This document shows positions 15,152 to 21,750 of a stretch of DNA of 24,729 nt, in pieces. Origin of the DNA: Candidatus Falkowbacteria bacterium CG10_big_fil_rev_8_21_14_0_10_39_9 (GTDB lineage Bacteria > Patescibacteriota > Patescibacteriia > Patescibacteriales > UBA12465); NCBI GenBank assembly GCA_002778645.1, contig PFAQ01000044.1, positions 1-24,729 on the forward strand, written 5' to 3'. Numbering within the stretch: the first letter of the stretch is position 1; each line of letters starts with the position of its first letter. Under the pieces are notes generated by a model. The model searched no databases. It was not told where the DNA came from and worked only from the letters and a program-made list of their open reading frames with translations. The translations under genes and the position numbers were made by a program.

Positions 15152-15292
15152 ATGGCCACCAAAAGAACCTACCAGCCGAATGCCAAAAGAGCCAAGAAAA
15201 AACATGGTTTTTTAAAGCGGATGCGCACTAAGGACGGACGTGATGTTTTAAAACGTCGTCGTGACAAGGGTCGAATAAAATTATCCAAATAA
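15152..15292 (+). CDS. rpmH: 50S ribosomal protein L34
   Basis: The 46-aa, highly basic protein starts [20 protein letters not shown] and ends [11 protein letters not shown], the standard L34 pattern (KRTYQP, HGF, RM-T, GR-VL--RR-KGR--L). It is a core 50S protein in the family that begins the conserved rpmH-rnpA-yidD-yidC cluster. It is divergent from dnaA, as near many bacterial origins, and rnpA starts 9 nt downstream. Confidence 0.97.
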   Translation: MATKRTYQPNAKRAKKKHGFLKRMRTKDGRDVLKRRRDKGRIKLSK

Positions 15293-15301
15293 TTTAAAGT
15301 A

Positions 15302-15646
15302 ATGCTTAATAGTTTTAATCGTTTAAGCAAAAACAAAGATTTTGATAAAGTGTTTCAGAAAGGGCGCTCTAGTTATCAAGAAGTTTTAGGGGCCAAACTG
15401 ATCCCAAATAATTTAGACCATAATCGTTTTGGCGTTTTAGTTGGACTTAAAATAAATAAAAAGGCGGTGATTAGAAATAAAGTTAAAAGACAGATAAAAG
15501 CCGTCATTCGTCTCGAAGAGCCCTTTCTCAAGAAGGGCTATGATTGTGTTATAGTAGTTTTACCTCTAATATTAGCCAAAAAATATAGTGATATTAAACT
15601 TAATTTGAAAACCTCTTTTAAGAAATTAAATTTTTATCAGGATTAA
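15302..15646 (+). CDS. rnpA: Ribonuclease P protein component
   Basis: This small basic protein (114 aa) assists the RNase P RNA in removing tRNA 5' leaders. Signature features are the N-terminal [18 protein letters not shown] and the central RNR-type motif [16 protein letters not shown], which binds RNA. The C-terminal YDCVIVVLP strand is also present. Length and order (after rpmH, before yidD) are normal. yidD begins 2 nt after its stop, indicating a coupled operon. Confidence 0.95.
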   Translation: MLNSFNRLSKNKDFDKVFQKGRSSYQEVLGAKLIPNNLDHNRFGVLVGLKINKKAVIRNKVKRQIKAVIRLEEPFLKKGYDCVIVVLPLILAKKYSDIKLNLKTSFKKLNFYQD

Positions 15647-15648
15647 TT

Positions 15649-15915
15649 ATGTGGAAAATTTTTAAAACTTTTATATACTACCCTCGCCTTTTAGTGGTTA
15701 AGATGATTAGAATTTATCAGAAAACTTTGTCTTTTGATCATGGTCCGATGAAACATTTATTTCCCTATGGTTACTGTCGCTTTACTCCTACCTGTTCAGA
15801 GTATGGTTTACAGGCGATTGAAAAGTATGGAGTGATTAAAGGTGGTTTTATGGCTATGTATCGAATATTGCGTTGCAATCCTTGGAACAAGGGCGGACAC
15901 GATCCCTTAAAATAA
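15649..15915 (+). CDS. yidD: Membrane protein insertion efficiency factor YidD
   Basis: This 88-aa protein has an amphipathic N-terminus (about residues 1-25) thought to sit on the inner face of the membrane. The family motif [19 protein letters not shown] contains the conserved cysteines. Near the C-terminus is [16 protein letters not shown]. YidD aids YidC-dependent insertion of membrane proteins. Translation probably uses the weak AGGA just before the ATG, one of the few ribosome-binding-like sites in this window. It is sandwiched between rnpA and yidC as in most bacteria. Confidence 0.95.
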   Translation: MWKIFKTFIYYPRLLVVKMIRIYQKTLSFDHGPMKHLFPYGYCRFTPTCSEYGLQAIEKYGVIKGGFMAMYRILRCNPWNKGGHDPLK

Positions 15916-15935
15916 TTTATAATTAATTTTTTTAT

Positions 15936-16697
15936 ATGTCTCATATCTTTCAAGTAGTTTTCTATCAACCAATTTTAAACTTATTAGTATTTCTCTATAA
16001 TACTATTTCTTTTCATGACTTAGGACTGGCTATTATCTTTTTGACAATAGCGATTAAGGGTTTACTCTGGCCCTTGTCCCAAAAGTCGATTAAAGCCCAG
16101 AAGTCTTTACAGGGCTTACAGCCTAAAATTAATGCTGTTAAGGCGCAATACAAAGATAATAAGCAAGAGCAGGGTCAAGCCATGATTAAGTTGTATAAGG
16201 ATAATAAAATTAATCCCTTCTCTTCTTGTTTGCCATTATTAATTCAATTACCTTTTTTATTGGCAGTTTTTCAAGTATTTAGAGATGGACTAAACAATAA
16301 ACTAAGTCTAGTTTATCCTTTTATTGAAAGACCAGAAGTAATTAATATGATGGCTTTTGGTTTCCTTGACTTGTCTAAACCTAATATTTACTTAGCAATA
16401 TTAGCTGGGTTGGCTCAATTCTGGCAAGCCAAGATGATGATGACTAAGAGGGCTGCCATTAAGACTGAGGGCGCTAAAGATGAAGACATGGCAGCTATTA
16501 TGAATAAACAAATGCTTTATTTTATGCCAGCTTTAACCGTCTTTATCGGCTGGACTCTTCCTGGAGGTTTAACTATGTACTGGTTTATTGTTACCCTTTT
16601 GACCGCGGTTCAACAATTAGTGGTTTTTAAGAAGCACAATCAAAGCCAGACTCAAATAGAAAGTAAAAAAGTGATTGATGGTGAGGTTGTTAAATAA
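15936..16697 (+). CDS. yidC: Membrane protein insertase YidC/Oxa1/Alb3
   Basis: This 253-aa protein inserts and folds membrane proteins with or without Sec. It is the short form without the large periplasmic domain of Gram-negative YidC. About five hydrophobic segments are visible. The first conserved helix reads FLTIAIKGLLWPLSQKS, followed by the coiled cytoplasmic hairpin (KAQKSLQGLQPKINAVKAQY...). Next comes NPFSSCLPLLIQLPFLLAVF and, later, GWTLPGGLTMYWFIVT. The positively charged groove residue, usually Arg, is Lys here (AIKGLLWP). The N-terminus has no lipobox. The gene ends the rpmH operon at a strong terminator. Confidence 0.95.
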   Translation: MSHIFQVVFYQPILNLLVFLYNTISFHDLGLAIIFLTIAIKGLLWPLSQKSIKAQKSLQGLQPKINAVKAQYKDNKQEQGQAMIKLYKDNKINPFSSCLPLLIQLPFLLAVFQVFRDGLNNKLSLVYPFIERPEVINMMAFGFLDLSKPNIYLAILAGLAQFWQAKMMMTKRAAIKTEGAKDEDMAAIMNKQMLYFMPALTVFIGWTLPGGLTMYWFIVTLLTAVQQLVVFKKHNQSQTQIESKKVIDGEVVK

Positions 16698-16717
16698 CCA
16701 AATTGTTTTCAATATAA

Positions 16718-16754
16718 AATAAGAGCAGAGTAATTCTCTGCTCTTATTTTTTTT
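16718..16754. terminator. Terminator after yidC, shared with rubrerythrin
   Basis: AATAAGAGCAGAG pairs perfectly with CTCTGCTCTTATT around a TAATT loop, and a run of T's follows on the plus strand. The reverse strand reads as a hairpin plus a shorter T-run, so it can also serve the leftward rubrerythrin gene. Confidence 0.9.
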
Positions 16755-16773
16755 ATGTTTGAAAGTCTAAGTC

Positions 16774-17337
16774 TTAACCTCTTGGTTGGTAGTATGATTG
16801 GGGGTGGCTACAGGAAGGACAAACTTTTGGAGCTTCTGTTCCAAAATGGATATAACCACACTCTCGGCAAACCCACCAAATAGCTTCGCCTCGCTTAAAT
16901 GTGTTGCCACCTTCTAAATCCTTTAGTAGATTCTCATATCTTTCTTTGTGGTTCTTCTCAGCTACAGCGATAGCCGCTAGTCTTTTACCTAAAACCTCAT
17001 AACCTTCTTCTATGGCTTTATTGGCAAAGGCTGGATACATTTCATTAGTCTCGTAGGTTTCTCCGGCGATAGCTGCTTTCAGGTTTTCAATGGTAGTTTT
17101 GTAGACAGTTGGTACCGAAGCTTCTAGTTTTATCTCTTCATTATTCTCTTTTAACTCCTGAATGTGTTCGAATAGACGTTTAGCATGAACTTTCTCTTGC
17201 TCGGCAGTAGTTAAAAAAATTTCGGCTATTTGTTCATAGCCTTCTTTTTGAGCTACTTTAGCGTAGAATGTGTAGCGATTTCGAGCCTGACATTCACCCA
17301 AATAGGCCTTGGTAATGTTTGATAGGGTTTCTTTCAT
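16774..17337 (-). CDS. Rubrerythrin
   Basis: This 187-aa non-haem iron protein reduces hydrogen peroxide in anaerobes and microaerophiles. The N-terminal ferritin-like domain (about 1-145) supplies a di-iron site, with metal ligands in GECQARNRY, AEQEKVHAKRLFEHI and AVAEKNHKERYENLL. The C-terminal rubredoxin-like domain (about 150-187) has two Cys pairs, CRECGY and CPSCSH, binding one iron. Length and domain order are typical. The 24-bp palindrome at 17348-17371 lies 10 nt upstream of the start codon and could be an operator, or a hairpin ending the upstream gene. Rubrerythrin suggests an oxygen-sensitive lifestyle. Confidence 0.94.
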   Translation of the reverse strand: MKETLSNITKAYLGECQARNRYTFYAKVAQKEGYEQIAEIFLTTAEQEKVHAKRLFEHIQELKENNEEIKLEASVPTVYKTTIENLKAAIAGETYETNEMYPAFANKAIEEGYEVLGKRLAAIAVAEKNHKERYENLLKDLEGGNTFKRGEAIWWVCRECGYIHFGTEAPKVCPSCSHPQSYYQPRG

Positions 17338-17347
17338 AGGTTTTTAA

Positions 17348-17371
17348 AAAATGTTCTGCGTAGAACATTTT
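17348..17371. repeat. 24-bp perfect palindrome, copy 1
   Basis: Arms AAAATGTTCT and AGAACATTTT flank a GCGT centre. It lies between the rubrerythrin start (17337) and the stop of the lipid-kinase-like gene (17375). An identical copy is at 17592-17615 in the same orientation. It could be an operator, a transcription terminator-like hairpin, or a dispersed palindromic element. Confidence 0.85.
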
Positions 17372-17374
17372 ATA

Positions 17375-18106
17375 TTAATTTATATTAAACTCTCTTTTTT
17401 TACCAACAATTAAGCTAATTTGATGATCCCCTATTCCAATCTGAGCTGGAGTGTCAATAGCAACTGATTCGTCTAATATTAATTTTTCTTCTCGGTCGTT
17501 TTCTAGTTCCATGGTCTGAACAGATAATAGCCCATATTTTTTACCACCATTATTAATTAATAAATTTAATTGACCATCCTGAGGATTAGCTAAAATGTTC
17601 TGCGTAGAACATTTTTTATCAGGCAAGTTAATAATAATAATTTCACCATTTTCTGTCTGATCAATAGAGAAGTCATCAATTTTAATAATGGCACCTTTAG
17701 CCTTAATTTTTGCATTAGCTATAAAATGTATTTTGTTGGCATAACCAATGTCAATTTTTTCAATTCGACGAGCTAGGAGAATCTCGCAGGCCTCCTTTTC
17801 ATTTCTAATACCACAGGTTTGAGCAATGGAATTATTGTTTCCAATTGGTATAATTCCTAAAGCGATGTTCTGATTGTCTCCGCTCATCATACCGTTTAGC
17901 ACTTTGTTGATAGTTTTATTGTTGCCGACGGCAATAATAGTCTTAGCTCCGTTGTTAACCTCGTCTCTAATTAGGTCATTAATGTTTCTAATCGACTCTA
18001 AATACACAATCTTACCGTTTAGGTTGAGTTTGTGCAGGAGAATTTCGGTATTGTTGACGGTCTTAGTATGTTTTTTTAAAAAGTCGTCATAAATAAAGAC
18101 ATTCAT
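17375..18106 (-). CDS. Diacylglycerol/lipid kinase-like protein with degenerate active site
   Basis: This 243-aa protein matches the overall pattern of the diacylglycerol/sphingosine kinase catalytic domain. A conserved-looking strand-turn AKTIIAVGNNKTINKVLNGMM (about residues 54-74) stands where GGDGTxNEVxNGL is expected. GIIPIGNNNSIAQTCGI (about 85-101) stands where GIIPLGTGNDFAR is expected. IDIGYANKIHFIANA then fits the next strand. The second Gly and the Asp of GGDGT are missing, as is the Asp of GTGND, so normal phosphotransfer is doubtful. A copy of the 24-bp palindrome is embedded in the coding sequence, giving KCSTQNIL. It may be a pseudo-kinase or a diverged enzyme. Bactofilin lies 32 nt upstream and rubrerythrin downstream on the same strand. 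Confidence 0.65.
   Translation of the reverse strand: MNVFIYDDFLKKHTKTVNNTEILLHKLNLNGKIVYLESIRNINDLIRDEVNNGAKTIIAVGNNKTINKVLNGMMSGDNQNIALGIIPIGNNNSIAQTCGIRNEKEACEILLARRIEKIDIGYANKIHFIANAKIKAKGAIIKIDDFSIDQTENGEIIIINLPDKKCSTQNILANPQDGQLNLLINNGGKKYGLLSVQTMELENDREEKLILDESVAIDTPAQIGIGDHQISLIVGKKREFNIN
17592..17615. repeat. 24-bp perfect palindrome, copy 2, inside a gene
   Basis: This copy is identical to the one at 17348-17371 (10-bp arms, GCGT centre), 244 bp away in the same orientation. It lies within the lipid-kinase-like reading frame, and because 24 is divisible by 3 it keeps the frame. It contributes residues KCSTQNIL. Confidence 0.85.
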
Positions 18107-18138
18107 AGAATCATGATAAAAAAGTTCTGTGGGATTTA

Positions 18139-18528
18139 TTATTCATTAATAACTTCAGCTTCTTTTTGAGAAGGAGAAACTTTTACCATTTGACATTTTC
18201 CGTTTATTATTGCGCCAGTATCTACAGAAATTCGGTTACACTCAATGTCACCGTTGATTTTGGCGGTTTCGCCCACGGTCAAATAATCTTTAACCAGTAA
18301 ATTGCCGGAAATTTCACCATTAATAATAACTTCTTGAGCCTCAATGCTACCGGTCACTTTAGCTTTAGGACCAATAAAGACGTTTCCTTTGGTTTTGAGA
18401 GAACCTTCTAATGACCCATCAATAATAATGTTGCCATTACCATTAAAATTACCCTTGACTCTAATGGATTCTCCAATAATAGTTTCGACATCTTTGAAGC
18501 TTTCGGGCTTAAGATCTTTTTTAAACAT
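18139..18528 (-). CDS. Bactofilin (polymer-forming cytoskeletal protein)
   Basis: This 129-aa protein is built of a short-period beta-helix, typical of bactofilins, which self-assemble into filaments at the membrane and organise cell-wall or appendage enzymes. The repeating IxGxixG pattern runs from about residues 14-115: TIIGESIRVKGNFNG, IIIDGSLEGSLKT, NVFIGPKAKVTGSIEA, VIINGEISGNLLV, LTVGETAKINGDIEC and ISVDTGAIINGKCQ. The N- and C-termini are short and disordered. It lies 32 nt before the lipid-kinase-like gene on the same strand, so the two may be co-transcribed. Confidence 0.92.
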   Translation of the reverse strand: MFKKDLKPESFKDVETIIGESIRVKGNFNGNGNIIIDGSLEGSLKTKGNVFIGPKAKVTGSIEAQEVIINGEISGNLLVKDYLTVGETAKINGDIECNRISVDTGAIINGKCQMVKVSPSQKEAEVINE

Positions 18529-18662
18529 AAGTTTATTGTTTGCCGCTCTTTATAGTTTGGCAAAGCTTTATTTTTATTTAATGCTTAATATAATTTTAGG
18601 TTAATTTAGCTAATTTGTCAAAACGATAAAAATGTATAATAATGAAGAAGTCGCTTATTTTG

Positions 18663-18734
18663 GCCCCCGTAGTTTAATGGATAAAACAAGGATCTCCTAA
18701 GTCCTAGATCTACGTTCGATTCGTAGTGGGGGCA
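18663..18734 (+). tRNA. tRNA-Arg (anticodon CCT)
   Basis: The acceptor stem GCCCCCG/TGGGGGC has a terminal G-U pair, with discriminator A. The anticodon stem AGGAT/GTCCT holds loop CTCCTAA, giving CCT for AGG arginine codons. The T-arm CTACG-TTCGATT-CGTAG is perfect. CCA is not encoded; CA follows the discriminator. A TATAAT lies at 18635-18640, about 22 nt before the tRNA. Confidence 0.95.
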
Positions 18735-18745
18735 CAGCAATTTAT

Positions 18746-18774
18746 TTGTAAATTTTTTAATTTTACTTTATAAT
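18746..18774 (+). promoter_or_regulatory. Promoter-like sequence upstream of a small ORF
   Basis: TTGTAA (18746-18751) and TATAAT (18769-18774) are separated by 17 nt, one of the two best promoter matches in the window. The predicted start is about 20 nt before the ATG at 18800. It could also serve tRNA-Ala. Confidence 0.5.
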
Positions 18775-18799
18775 ATAAGTAGATAATAATTAAAAAAAT

Positions 18800-18937
18800 A
18801 TGAGCGTAAACAAAAACAAATTAATGATCGCTGTCGACAAAAAACTTTATGACAGTTTTTGCCAGTTTTATCTTTGGTTTTCTGTTATCATTTTTTATTT
18901 GTTGGAATACAATAATTTATATCATTACTTTATTTGA
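18800..18937 (+). CDS. Possible small membrane peptide, 45 aa
   Basis: I do not recognise it. It starts MSVNKNKLMIAVDKKLYDSF, a stretch slightly like the first strand and helix of ribbon-helix-helix proteins. It then becomes hydrophobic and aromatic (QFYLWFSVIIFYLLEY). A promoter-like sequence lies just upstream. An overlapping frame at 18849-18959 (MTVFASFIFGFLL...) encodes an even more membrane-like 36-aa peptide. A frameshift between the two could once have joined the N-terminus to a transmembrane helix. T-rich DNA often yields such hydrophobic frames by chance. Confidence 0.25.
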   Translation: MSVNKNKLMIAVDKKLYDSFCQFYLWFSVIIFYLLEYNNLYHYFI

Positions 18938-19054
18938 GCGAGTTAATGGTCTAATGTAAAAAACTTATTTTATTTTTTAATTTTTGGTCATCAAATTTTT
19001 TTGATTACCTTAATTATTTTTCTAAAATAGTTTAGGATACAGGATTGTAAGTAG

Positions 19055-19128
19055 GGGCCATTAGCTCAGTTGGCTAGAGCGCTTCCATGGCATGGAAGAG
19101 GTCAAGGGTTCAAGTCCCTTATGGTCCA
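19055..19128 (+). tRNA. tRNA-Ala (anticodon GGC)
   Basis: The acceptor stem GGGCCAT/ATGGTCC carries the G3-U70 wobble that identifies alanine tRNAs. The D-arm is AGCTCAGTTGGCTAGAGC. The anticodon stem CTTCC/GGAAG holds ATGGCAT, giving GGC. The T-loop region is GGGTTCAAGTCCC and the discriminator is A. CCA is not encoded; CA follows. Confidence 0.97.
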
Positions 19129-19381
19129 CAAAAGATAATTATCGAGCCGGCGCTAAACCGGCTTTAATAGTCTAAAAATACATAGCGATTTAAAGGCTTT
19201 TTGAAACTTTTTCTGAGATGTGGATAAGTCCACAATTTTCTAGACTATTCTAAGTATTTTGGCTAATATTAAACAAAATTTTTCTGTTGATAAGGTGTTA
19301 ATAAAAAACCTATAATCACTTAGTTTTATTGACTAATCTTTAAAAATATCCTATTATTTTAATAAAATTAATTATCTCTAT
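19129..19381. other. Spacer before infB with hairpin and DnaA-box-like sites
   Basis: A hairpin AGCCGG/CCGGCT at about 19145-19164 follows tRNA-Ala and may end its transcript, though its T-run is short. Further on are a canonical DnaA box TTATCCACA (minus strand, 19219-19227) and TTATCAACA (minus strand, 19285-19293). The rest is AT-rich and should contain the infB promoter. I see no gene. Confidence 0.5.
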
Positions 19382-21361
19382 ATGAATATCACCGAATTGG
19401 CTCGCGCGCTACGGATTAATCCGCAAGAACTAAAAGATCTGTTGCCACAGCTCGGTTTTAATATTGGTCAAAAAGCTATTAAGGTTGATAATCATACGGC
19501 TCGGAAAATTATTAAGGAATGGCCGGTATTAATGCGGCAATTAGAAATTAAGATGGCGGCTGATAATAAAGAAAAAGAAATAGCCGCGGCTGACATTGAA
19601 ATTGTTAAAAAAGAATTAATTTTACCAGCCTTTATTACTGTGCGTGATTTTGCTTCTCAGGCCGAATTATCTATCAGTAAGGTTTTAGGAGAATTAATGA
19701 AGAATGGTATTTTTGTTTCCATGAATGAAAAGATTGATTTTGATACCGCTTCTATTATTGGAGCTGATTTAAATTTAGATATTAAAATGGCGACTGGACC
19801 AGATCAAATTACTGACATTAAAGATGATAAGAGATTGAGTCAGATTCTCGGTAAAGAAAATAAAAAAGAAATGCTCGAGCGATCTCCGGTGGTAGTGGTA
19901 ATGGGACACGTCGACCACGGTAAAACTAAATTATTAGACGCTATCCGGACTACTAATGTGGTGGCGGGTGAGGCTGGGGGTATTACTCAGCATATTGGCG
20001 CCTATCAAGTTAAACATCACGATCAATTAATTACTTTCATTGATACCCCAGGACACGAAGCTTTTACCGCTATGCGTAGTCGTGGTACTAAAGTGGCTGA
20101 TATTGCTATTTTAGTGGTCGCTGCTGATGATGGTGTTAAACCGCAAACCGTTGAAGCTTTTAGAATTATTGAAGCGGCTAAAATTCCTTACGTCGTGGCT
20201 ATTAATAAAATTGATAAACCAGAGGCGGATATCAACAGAACTAAACAAGAATTATCCAGTCAGTTAAATATTAATCCGGAGGATTGGGGAGGCAAAGCAA
20301 TTTGTGTCCCAGTTTCAGCTAAGGACGGCAAGGGAATCGATGAATTACTCGACATGCTTATTTTAGTGGCCGAAACCGAAGAAGACAACCTCAAGGCTAA
20401 TCCCGCTTCTGATGCGGCCGGAACAGTAATCGAGGCCAAGCTTGATAAGGGCGCCGGACCAGTGGCCACTATTTTAGTCCAAAACGGCACCTTAAAAGTA
20501 GGCGTTCAATTATGTTTTAATAATATTGTTTATGGTAAGGTTAAGGCCCTCAAAAATTATAAAGGAGAAACCATTGAAACGGCTGGGCCAGCAACTCCAG
20601 TTCGAATTTTAGGATTAAAGATTCTACCAGAGGTGGGTGATATGTTAGAGGTAGGTGAGGGAGAAAAAATGAAGATTAAAAAAATTGCCTCAACTAACTC
20701 GGCTATTAATAAAGCTGTTACTGCCAAAGAAGACGCTGATGATCAGGTGGCTAAATTGAATTTGATTATTAAGAGCGATGTTTTAGGATCAGCTGAAGCG
20801 ATTGAAGAGTCACTCATGAAATTAAATAATAATAAAGTTAGAGTTAAAATATTATATAAAGGCTTGGGTAATATTGGCGAGGGCGATATTAAGCGCGCTG
20901 AAGATGGTAGCGCTCAAATTATTGGTTTCAATGTTAAATTTCAACCTCAAACAGAAATCTTGTTGCGAGAGAAAACTGTTAAGGTTACTCTTTATTCTAT
21001 CATTTATGATTTGATTAAAGACATTAAAGCTCAAATGCAAGAATTGATAAAGGCGGAGTTGGTGCGAAAAGATTTAGGTCGTTTGAAAGTTTTAGCTGTT
21101 TTTAGAACAGAGAATAGTCTGCAAATTTTAGGCGGTAAGGTGTTAGACGGAAAGATAGAAAATAACTCCTTAGTGGAGGTTACTCGTGACAAGAATATTA
21201 TTGATAAGGGTAGGTTAGTTAGACTGCAATCCGGTAAGCAAAATGTTCAGACCGTAGAAAAGGACCAGGAGTGCGGCTTGCAATATGAGGGTAGCCCAGT
21301 TGCCGTGGTGGGTGATGTTTTGAATGTTTATACAGAAGAAGAGGTTATAAATAAAATGTAA
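19382..21361 (+). CDS. infB: Translation initiation factor IF-2
   Basis: IF-2 is the GTPase that brings initiator tRNA to the 30S subunit and promotes subunit joining. The protein is 659 aa, a short form. IF2_N-type helical modules lie at about 1-50 and 82-135. The GTPase domain follows, with G1 GHVDHGKT at 175-182, G2 region [11 protein letters not shown]3 DTPGHE at 221-226, G4 NKID at 275-278 and G5 SAKDGKGI. Domain II ([21 protein letters not shown] region), domain III and the C-terminal fMet-tRNA binding domain (CGLQYEG near the end) are complete. rbfA begins 3 nt after its stop, a common pairing. Confidence 0.98.
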   Translation: MNITELARALRINPQELKDLLPQLGFNIGQKAIKVDNHTARKIIKEWPVLMRQLEIKMAADNKEKEIAAADIEIVKKELILPAFITVRDFASQAELSISKVLGELMKNGIFVSMNEKIDFDTASIIGADLNLDIKMATGPDQITDIKDDKRLSQILGKENKKEMLERSPVVVVMGHVDHGKTKLLDAIRTTNVVAGEAGGITQHIGAYQVKHHDQLITFIDTPGHEAFTAMRSRGTKVADIAILVVAADDGVKPQTVEAFRIIEAAKIPYVVAINKIDKPEADINRTKQELSSQLNINPEDWGGKAICVPVSAKDGKGIDELLDMLILVAETEEDNLKANPASDAAGTVIEAKLDKGAGPVATILVQNGTLKVGVQLCFNNIVYGKVKALKNYKGETIETAGPATPVRILGLKILPEVGDMLEVGEGEKMKIKKIASTNSAINKAVTAKEDADDQVAKLNLIIKSDVLGSAEAIEESLMKLNNNKVRVKILYKGLGNIGEGDIKRAEDGSAQIIGFNVKFQPQTEILLREKTVKVTLYSIIYDLIKDIKAQMQELIKAELVRKDLGRLKVLAVFRTENSLQILGGKVLDGKIENNSLVEVTRDKNIIDKGRLVRLQSGKQNVQTVEKDQECGLQYEGSPVAVVGDVLNVYTEEEVINKM

Positions 21362-21364
21362 ATT

Positions 21365-21718
21365 ATGTCCAGATTAGCTCAGGTTGATGAAGGCTTAAAA
21401 CATGAATTAGCCAATATCCTTAATAAGGAGTTGGAGCTTAAAAACGCTCTAGTGACTGTTTCTTACGTTAATTGCTCCGATGATCTTAATTATGCCCGGG
21501 TGGGCGTCTCTGTTTTGCCGGATAGGCTCGCTGGGACGGCTTTAAGAGCTCTGAGGGCTAAAAGCGGACTAATAGCTAAGTTGCTCCAAAAACGGACTAC
21601 TATTCGCAAAATTCCTAAAATAATCTGGAATCTAGATGCCACTGAAAGAGAAGCTAGTATTATCGAAAAGGCTATTCTGGAAGATGAGGCTGAGATGGAA
21701 AGACTAAAGAAAGAATAA
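21365..21718 (+). CDS. rbfA: Ribosome-binding factor A
   Basis: This 117-aa KH-type protein assists late maturation of the 16S rRNA 5' end on the 30S subunit. Recognisable features are MSRLAQVDEGLKHELANIL, VTVSYVNCSDDLNYARVGVSV and LLQKRTTIRKIPKIIWNLDATERE. These match the RbfA pattern of an N-terminal helix, a central strand with DL-YA-V-VSV, and RKxPxixfxxD. The charged C-terminal helix EDEAEMERLKKE is typical. Its place directly after infB confirms the call. A terminator follows. Confidence 0.93.
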   Translation: MSRLAQVDEGLKHELANILNKELELKNALVTVSYVNCSDDLNYARVGVSVLPDRLAGTALRALRAKSGLIAKLLQKRTTIRKIPKIIWNLDATEREASIIEKAILEDEAEMERLKKE

Positions 21719-21720
21719 TA

Positions 21721-21744
21721 AAAATGCCCACTGTTGGGCATTTT
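21721..21744. terminator. Terminator after rbfA
   Basis: AAAATGCCCA and TGGGCATTTT pair perfectly around CTGT. It lies between the rbfA stop (21718) and the next ATG (21751). The short T-run suggests partial termination, leaving some read-through into the phosphoesterase gene. Confidence 0.7.
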
Positions 21745-21750
21745 AAGTAT

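Larger units (their letters stand above)
18735..19054. other. 320-nt spacer between tRNA-Arg and tRNA-Ala
   Basis: This is a very AT-rich stretch. It holds a good promoter (18746-18774) and two overlapping small open frames in different phases (18800-18937 and 18849-18959). A small hairpin, ATCAA...TTGAT, lies near 18988-19003. No long conserved gene is visible, so it may encode a small membrane peptide, a small RNA, or nothing functional. Confidence 0.5.

Noticed and set aside
18539..18566. TTTGCC...GGCAAA inverted repeat upstream of bactofilin
   Set aside because: Only 6-bp arms with a 16-nt loop in AT-rich DNA; too weak to call an operator.
21724..21750. Upstream start for the DHH phosphoesterase
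   Set aside because: The codons lie inside the rbfA terminator hairpin, and the second ATG at 21751 starts the usual N-terminus.
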